Positions 58,144 through 64,000 of a stretch of 64,000 nt of DNA are shown here, piece by piece. Position 1 is the first letter of the stretch. Each line of letters begins with the position of its first letter. Made by a program: the position numbers and the translations under genes. The DNA lies in contig NC_084892.1 in assembly GCF_958979055.1 (NCBI RefSeq), positions 25,644,501-25,708,500 on the forward strand, given 5' to 3'. The stretch comes from Alnus glutinosa (lineage: Eukaryota > Streptophyta > Magnoliopsida > Fagales > Betulaceae). The notes under the pieces are model-generated. The model searched no databases, had not been told where the DNA came from, and was given only the letters and a program-made list of their open reading frames with translations.

Positions 58144-60165
58144 ATGGTAAAGTTTTTTCCCTTTCAAATTTAAGGGTTCGAGAAGTTCAATTTTTTCTCT
58201 GTTTTTTTTTAACTTTCTATTGTTTGTGATTAACTTGTATATTATTCTGTGATGCATTTGTTTTAATATATCAAAGACTGCCGAAGCTGTGAACCCGAAA
58301 GCATACCCACTGGCTGATTCCCAGCTGAACACAACGATACTGGACCTCATTCAACAAGCTTCTCATTACAAACAACTCAAAAAGGGTGCTAATGAAGGTT
58401 CATACTTTCATACTGGTTCTCAAATTTGTCTGCTTTTCCTTTTTTTTTTTTGAAGTGTACTTTGTTCTTGTATCTTTTCCTGTTCTTGGGTTGTTGATTA
58501 ATTTTTGTTTTGGGCTTTAATTCAGCTACCAAGACCCTGAACAGGGGGATTTCAGAGTTTGTTGTGATGGCCGCAGACGCTGAGCCCCTTGAAATTCTTC
58601 TTCACCTTCCACTTCTTGCAGAAGATAAGGTGCTTTGTATTTCTAACCTGATTTAGCTTTCGTTCTTGCGGATTAATATCGTTTTTTCGCTAAGAGTAAA
58701 CTGTGCACCATGCATGTGGAAGTTATTCAAGAATTTTAATTGGGTATATTCTATTATTCAGTGGTACTTGTTTAGTGCATAAACCACTGTTTTTGTGGGA
58801 ATTTAGTAGCTTGTAATTTATGTCAACTCCAATAGATTTTTACAAGTGATTGGCACCTGAAACATATTGAGGATGGTATTGTTGAATGCTTCTTGTTTAT
58901 AATTTAAAAAAGAGAGATGTTCTAGTGGAAAAAAAAAAAAAATTATTTTTATTTAGTGCAGATTTACCAATTACCAGTCACCCCATTGAGTCCACCTTGA
59001 TGCCGCATTGGACAGGATTTGAAATTGGTCTTTTCTGCTTGCGTTGGGAAGGGTTGCCGGCGGCCCTGTTGCATTGTTTAGGCCTGAAATGTAGTATTTT
59101 TCTTTTGCCAATGAGCCTTAGCTCAAACGGTACTTCCACCCTTTGTAGCAAGGTGGAAGGTGAGGGTGGGTTCAAGTCCCACCCGGTGCGCATGTCACTT
59201 ACCAATCAAAAAGAATGTAGTACTTTCTTTTTCTGCATAATATGGAAATGATGATGTTTGCTTATTCTTACTTTCTCTTAGAAATGAAAAATCATCTAAG
59301 CTTTGAGGGGATAAATACTAGATATGGATTATTCCAAAAACACAACAGGAACGGAATCTAGTGGACTTCGTAGTGTTGATTATAGATTCTTTTCAAATTG
59401 TGTACCATAGCTGCAGACTGTGGACTAGACACAACGCATTTTATTTGGTGGCATGAAGTCACTCCAAGCCTGGAAGGAGTTCATTCTGCGTGGAAGGGGG
59501 GGGGGGTGTTTGGTTAGAGATATTGGATGAATCACTTATTTATCTTTTTTTTGCTTTTATAATTTTCCTTCTTTTTGTGGTCTGGTGGAAGGTCTTTTAA
59601 GCGAAACTTCAATGTTGAAGGTAAAATGGTGGCCTCAACATCTATCACATGTTTGAGTGATGACATTCTAGTTTGAGAATCATGTACTCTGCCTGTTATT
59701 AGTTCTTTGAAAGAGAGATAAACTTAAAAGGATCTAGTTCCTGAAGCTTTGGCTGAGACATTCTAGGGCTCCAATTTTCCTTACACTAGGGTACTTTTCA
59801 AATTCCCTACATTTGTTATTCATGGGACAGTGTATCTACCACTCTTAGAGATCAAGAGATGAAAATGCACTCAGCAGAGATGACGACATTTGATATATTT
59901 GTTGCAGAATGTGCCCTATGTTTTTGTTCCTTCAAAACAAGCTCTTGGTCGAGCATGTGGAGTCACGAGACCAGTAATTGCTTGTTCTGTGACAACCAAT
60001 GAAGGGAGCCAGTTGAAATCTCAAATACAGCAGCTCAAGGTGACATTTTATTCTATTCAATATATCTGCTGCTTCCCCCTCCCGAAACCCCCATTTTTGC
60101 CCAGAATTATGTTTAAACCCTGAAAATTGTGGCTGCAGGATGCCATCGAGAAGCTTCTAATCTAA
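58144..60165 (+). CDS. SNU13: SNU13/NHP2L1 (15.5K), L7Ae-family snoRNP and spliceosome protein, five exons
   Basis: Spliced CDS of 128 residues. Exon 1 is 58144-58146 (only the ATG, directly followed by GTAAAG), exon 2 58277-58397, exon 3 58526-58629, exon 4 59908-60039, exon 5 60139-60165. Introns are GT-AG and the lengths sum to 387 nt. The protein binds kink-turns in U4 snRNA and box C/D snoRNAs and nucleates assembly of both particles. Seen: [36 protein letters not shown] with the RNA-contacting KGANE loop, [20 protein letters not shown] and [18 protein letters not shown] with the L7Ae signature, ending DAIEKLLI. Length matches the family exactly. Intron 3 (about 1.28 kb) holds a SINE. 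Confidence 0.97.
59107..59213 (+). mobile_element. tRNA-derived SINE in SNU13 intron 3
   Basis: A ~107-bp body with A box TTAGCTCAAACGG and B box GGGTTCAAGTCCC, spaced as in a tRNA-type pol III promoter. Near-direct repeats flank it: AATGTAGTATTTTTCTTTT (59088-59106) and AATGTAGTACTTTCTTTTT (59214-59232), a target duplication with two or three differences. It lies on the sense strand of the intron. Confidence 0.72.
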
Positions 60166-60330
60166 AAGATGTCTAAACCGTTCTGCTTGATGGATCTCAG
60201 ATTTTGAAACTGCATTCTCACAAGGCTTTGACTTAGATTATTTAGAAAGATGGCACTTCTCTCTTCTATAATTGCCAGAGGTACTAAAGTTAGCTTATAA
60301 CTGTTGGATATACTTTGTTGAAAAATTATT
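60166..60330 (+). other. SNU13 3' flank
   Basis: Probable 3' UTR after the TAA at 60163-60165. No clear poly-A signal was singled out. Confidence 0.4.
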
Positions 60331-60616
60331 GGCGTTGTTTGGCAACGCCTTGGCCAGAAATGCTCTGATTTTTTTTTTCTTACTTTTTTACATTTTCCAA
60401 TAACAATCAACATCAAAACATTCTCATTTTTTTCACTTTTTATATCACATCAATAATTTTGTTACTATTCAAATAAAAAAATTTACTACAATACAAAACT
60501 TTTTTACTTTTCTATACAAATTCTTTTTACTTTATATCACACCATCACTTTTTACTAATTTCAAAATTAACAACCCACTACTCTATTCTATACCGGCATT
60601 TGCCAAACATAGCCAT
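60331..60616. mobile_element. Foldback MITE with GTTTGGCAA ends
   Basis: Left GGCGTTGTTTGGCAACGCC and, on the minus strand, right GGCTATGTTTGGCAAATGCC form the terminal inverted repeat. The interior is T-rich with ACATCAATAATTTT-type words and lacks coding. Confidence 0.65.
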
Positions 60617-61346
60617 TATATCCTCAATGTCTATTGGCACTGTTGGTAACATATGCTCTACCTATGCAACTCTCAAAGCCAAGTGTCCTGATTATCTCAA
60701 ATCTTTTGCAATAATTGGTTGTTCCTCTCAATGTCGTGATTTAGAATATCAACGATGATGTATACAAAGTATGTTGTTAGGGATATTACAATTTTTCTTG
60801 CAAGTTCTTTACAAATTGGTGTAGCAGATTATGTGGTACTTATCACGTCAACCACTAAACAATTAAATTTGATTATGGCTAACATGGTAGTGTCACGTGA
60901 ATTGCTACGTCTCACTAAGCCTAGTGTCACAAGGTCGATTAGCTACATGGCTGTAAATTGGGCGCTCTTTCTCATCCTTTTCTCAAATGGCACAAGGTAT
61001 ATGGTTCATAATTCATAGTCCACAATGGGATAAAATAAATTTGTAGACATAGTTCCTTATCTCATATACTAAAAGAGTGATTGGTGCTGGCTTATCACAT
61101 GGAAGCCTTCACCTCTTACGCACAACCCAGACAAGTCACACAATAAAAGTGATAGCAGTGTAGAATTAAAGCAAATAGAAAGAATGCTCTATTTAAACTG
61201 AAAGACGGAAAAATCGTGGTAATTCAAAAAGATTCCGGCAGAAACCTTCTTCACCATTACTTAAAATAAATAGAGAAAGAACGTGGTAATTCAAGAGGGG
61301 GTGGAAGACCCCAACAAACATTTCAAAAGAGCCATTACAATGCTAA
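60617..61346. other. Intergenic, no gene identified
   Basis: An open frame at 60755-61018 has no recognised motif and no splice context. Nothing else stands out. Confidence 0.4.
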
Positions 61347-61658
61347 AAATTAAGGTTCCATTTGTTTTGATGGGAAATTTTTTCCTATTTTTCAGTGTTT
61401 AGTAGGATCGAAAATTTTGGTCAAACCAAAAATATTTTTGGTTGGCCAAGAAAACTTCATTTAAGCTTAATAAAATGGCTTTTCTTTTTTATTTCCGTAA
61501 ACAATTTTTCGAGTTTGAACTTCTCCTTTTGCACACTCTCTCTTACGGTTCATTTTTCGTAGCCGCTAAAGACTGCATGACGTTTTTGTCGCTGCCACTC
61601 CACTGCAGTTGATGTCTTTGATTTTTTCATATAAGCTAAATGCCGAAAAGTGTTTTTA

Positions 61659-62456
61659 TGCTCCGTTTGTTTCGGCGTAAAATGATTTCTAGAAAATAGT
61701 TTCGATATTTTCCAGTGTTTGGTAGGGGCGAAAATAATGGTCAACCGAAAAATGATTTCCGTTTGACCAAAAATGCTTAATAAATTTTCCGTAAATGGTA
61801 GATGCAGTCGATTCTTTTTTAAACAACGCAGTCGACCTTTACGTTCAAGCAGTTGACTATTGCTAAATTTCGACAAGTCAGATTCCGACTTCGGTCGGTG
61901 CCGGAATTCGACAAATTAAGCCGGAATCCGGGGACGTCCGGCAGATGTCGCTGGATTCCGGAGATATCATGCCGGATTCCGGCCAGACTGGTCGGATTCC
62001 GGCTATCTGGCCGGATCCCGGCCCGGATTCGGCCAAAAAGCCGGAGATCCGGGATACTGGCCAGAATCCTGGACGGATCCGGCCAGAACGGCCGAACCCC
62101 CGGCATCTGGCCGTATCCGGCTGTTCTGGCCGAATCTCCGGCCAGCTGGCCAGAAACTGGCCAGGACGGCCGGTTTCCGATCAACTGGCCGGATTCCGAC
62201 AACTTTGCCGGAATTTGTATATGCCAAATTTTAAAAAATATTTTAATATTATTTTATATTAATATTTTTTTATTTTGTGAATAAAATTTAATTTTTTTAA
62301 ATTAATATGATTAAATTAAAATATAAAAAATATTTGTAATTTTCCGTACGCGCTAAACACCGAAAAATGATTTCGATGGAAAATATTTTTCTGAAAAATG
62401 ACTTCCCCAAAATTATTTTAGGACGAAAATTATTTTACGCCGAAACAAACGGGCAT
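61659..62456. mobile_element. Inner terminal-inverted-repeat element with a CCGG-rich core
   Basis: Left TGCTCCGTTTGTTTCGGCGT continues AAAATGATTTCTAGAAAAT; right on the minus strand reads TGCCCGTTTGTTTCGGCGT and continues AAAATAATTTTCG. Words such as GAAAATAATGGTCAACCG occur near the left, like those of the outer element, so the two appear to be related families. No transposase coding. The core is a GC-rich minisatellite (61905-62215). Confidence 0.7.
61905..62215. repeat. GC-rich degenerate minisatellite of GCCGGATTCCGGCCA-type words
   Basis: About 310 bp made of some twenty-odd variants of the self-complementary words CCGGATTCCGG and CTGGCCAGA/CGGCCAGAA on both strands. It is strikingly GC-rich against the AT-rich surroundings. 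It is open in several frames but these are translations of the repeat, not genes. CCGG and CG density makes it a likely DNA-methylation target. Confidence 0.8.
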
Positions 62457-62492
62457 TAGTTGAAATCATTTTCCTAAAAAACAAACGAAGCT

Positions 62493-64000
62493 TAACTAAA
62501 ATTAAAAGGAGAAATAAATCTAAACAGATCGGGCCCATATTTCCTTAACCAAACGGCTGTTAAGGAGTTTGGACTTTCACGTGCATATTGCCAATCTGGG
62601 TTTGACTGTCACCATTTGATGATCTGGCACAGTGCCTCCAGCAAGGAAGTCCTGTTTAAAAATGAATCAACAAACCCCATGCATTTATATATATAATGCG
62701 GTACTAATGCCAGAGACAGGAACCGACTGAATCAAATGGTGCTGTGTCATGGTCTCTTCACTCCTTGGGTGTCAGAAACAACAATTGTTTCCTAAACCGT
62801 AGGCATCTTATGGAGTTCCATCTATTTAATTGCACAAAATTAATATTAATTACCGTCTTGTTATCTTCAAAGCAATGAGCTCTGCATCATGTCTCTAGTT
62901 TTCAGAACACTCCCATTAATGTAGGCTTTAGATTCCAATATGTCCATTAATGGTCTTTGGATCCATCGTATTATAAAATCTGTCTAAAAATGTCAGAAAA
63001 TGGAACTCCTATACGATTGAAGCAAACATGTTTTTACATTTATGTGAGGGTAAGCATGGCGATCATGTTTGTTTAGTTGAAAATGGCGAGGTATGTTTTG
63101 GCATGTTTTCAGCAAGCATTTGAAATTCAGTGTCTACTGTCTAGTGAGTGAGTTTGGTTTGCTTGTGATGTTTGCAGTCTTGCAGACAATATCCAAGGTA
63201 GAGGATCTGCTTGAACTACTCTACTAAGTGACCTATTCGTATGCCTGCCATTAACAATTTAACATTACCACCTCAATAAAATGAAAAGAGGATTTCCGAT
63301 TTCATTTGAAGAGACACATCGTAAGTCGGGATGTCACGTTAGTAATTGAGGACGCATAAGGCGTAACTCCCAACTTATGTCTTGTGTGCACGGGTACACG
63401 ATGCAAGCTAAGGTGCCACATTACGTTACGTTGAGTTGTAGGTAGATAACAAATTAATTAATAAGAAAAGCGGGAATTGAAAGTTAGGTGAGAACAAATT
63501 TTCCTAACAATATTAGAATGTTATGTATCATCTTCTAAATTAAACATCACCAAACTATTTTGTCCCTTGTATCAATGTGTCTTGTGTGCATAGAAAGTGT
63601 ATCAAATTTATAGATCTGAAAGTCCAGCAATTCAGACAGTCTCTACAGATCGAGCTTATCTATTTAAGCAGATCTCGAGCAGTCCACCCATCTATTAATA
63701 CAAGTGATTTTCATAGAAGCTCTCTCATATTTACTAATCAAATTGCTAATAATCTAGACAATAAAATTGCTAAGAACCCCATCCCAAATTCTATGGCTAT
63801 ATATCCTCAAATGGCTTCGTCTTTGAGAGTAGGATTTGCCTTTTATTAGCAACTTTGAGAGGATCCCCGAGGACTTTCATTTTTGGTTGGTGTTAGTAAG
63901 ATCCCCCGACACTTGCCAAGAATATTAGCAGCTTCTGATCACCTTCTATTCCTTCATAGATTTATGGGAACTAGAGCCTCCATTTTTTATTTTTCAACCT
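62493..64000. other. Intergenic to the right edge, no gene identified
   Basis: Mixed-composition sequence. A small open frame at 63577-63849 has no known motif. No transposon ends, tRNA or splice-joined exons were recognised. Confidence 0.45.

Larger units (their letters stand above)
61347..62492. mobile_element. Terminal-inverted-repeat element (outer), host of a related inner element
   Basis: Left TTAAGGTTCCATTTGTTTTG and, on the minus strand, right TTAAGCTTCGTTTGTTTTTT form the ends, with GGGAAATTTTTTCC/GGAAAATGATTTC just inside. Flanks CTAAAAAT (left) and CTAAAATT (right) may be a drifted 8-bp duplication. It contains the inner element 61659-62456. Confidence 0.6.

Noticed and set aside
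61905..62215. CRISPR-like array
   Set aside because: The repeats are degenerate, lack unique spacers of regular length, and occur in a plant nuclear transposon.
61819..62284. Overlapping ORFs of about 75-145 codons around the CCGG repeat
   Set aside because: All are translations of the minisatellite (Arg/Pro/Gly-rich repeats in several frames), with no start context or family.

Overview
This is a nuclear segment of a flowering plant, most likely a eudicot and possibly a woody one. The evidence is spliced genes with GT-AG introns, plant-only families (a BELL homeodomain protein, an NPF transporter, glyoxal-oxidase-like and ARO-like proteins), a Cassandra retrotransposon with its 5S-like LTR, and very AT-rich spacers full of MITEs. 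I cannot name the species. Nothing bacterial, viral or organellar was seen.

Only five protein genes and one tRNA gene look intact. From left to right: (1) minus-strand exon 1 of a BELLRINGER/PENNYWISE (BLH9)-type BELL homeodomain gene, 2389-3291, whose later exons lie beyond the left edge; (2) an intronless secreted glyoxal-oxidase-like (GLOX) gene, 31098-32696, with all radical-copper residues; (3) a four-exon NPF (NRT1/PTR) transporter on the minus strand, 38370 to 34086, 593 residues when spliced; (4) a single-exon, probably plastid-targeted protein of unknown function, 55615-56586 minus; (5) tRNA-Gly(GCC) at 57914-57984, followed only 159 bp later by (6) a five-exon SNU13/NHP2L1 (15.5K, L7Ae-type) gene, 58144-60165.

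The rest is mainly a transposon landscape. 8.4-10.6 kb: a probable solo LTR, then a Cassandra array with three 5S-like LTRs in a row, flanked by ~200-bp direct repeats. 14.7-18.0 kb: an LTR with a tRNA-Met primer site, and a decayed 5'-truncated LINE. 18.0-26.0 kb: a three-level nest, each level with its own perfect target-site duplication: a hAT element (TSD TAGTGAGT) holds a second hAT element (TSD CTTAAAAT), which holds a degenerate Ty3/gypsy chromovirus (TSD CTGAA). 29.5-30.5 and 39-46 kb: hAT-type MITEs, a cluster of one MITE family including an inverted pair, and a complete non-autonomous CACTA element (TSD ATA). 49.5-52.7 kb: a Mutator-like element with long terminal inverted repeats that carries a captured, frameshifted piece of an ARMADILLO REPEAT ONLY (ARO) gene (a Pack-MULE) and was itself invaded by a hAT element and several foldback MITEs. 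61.3-62.5 kb: two nested terminal-inverted-repeat elements around a GC-rich CCGG minisatellite.

The genes do not form an operon or a visible pathway. The intact genes are separated by repeat deposits, and several (GLOX 3' flank, NPF introns, SNU13 intron 3) carry small elements. No clearly new biological system was found. The strongest leads are the Pack-MULE, the Cassandra array and the TSD-resolved triple nest. All coordinates were read by eye, and all homology calls rest on recognised motifs, not on searches.
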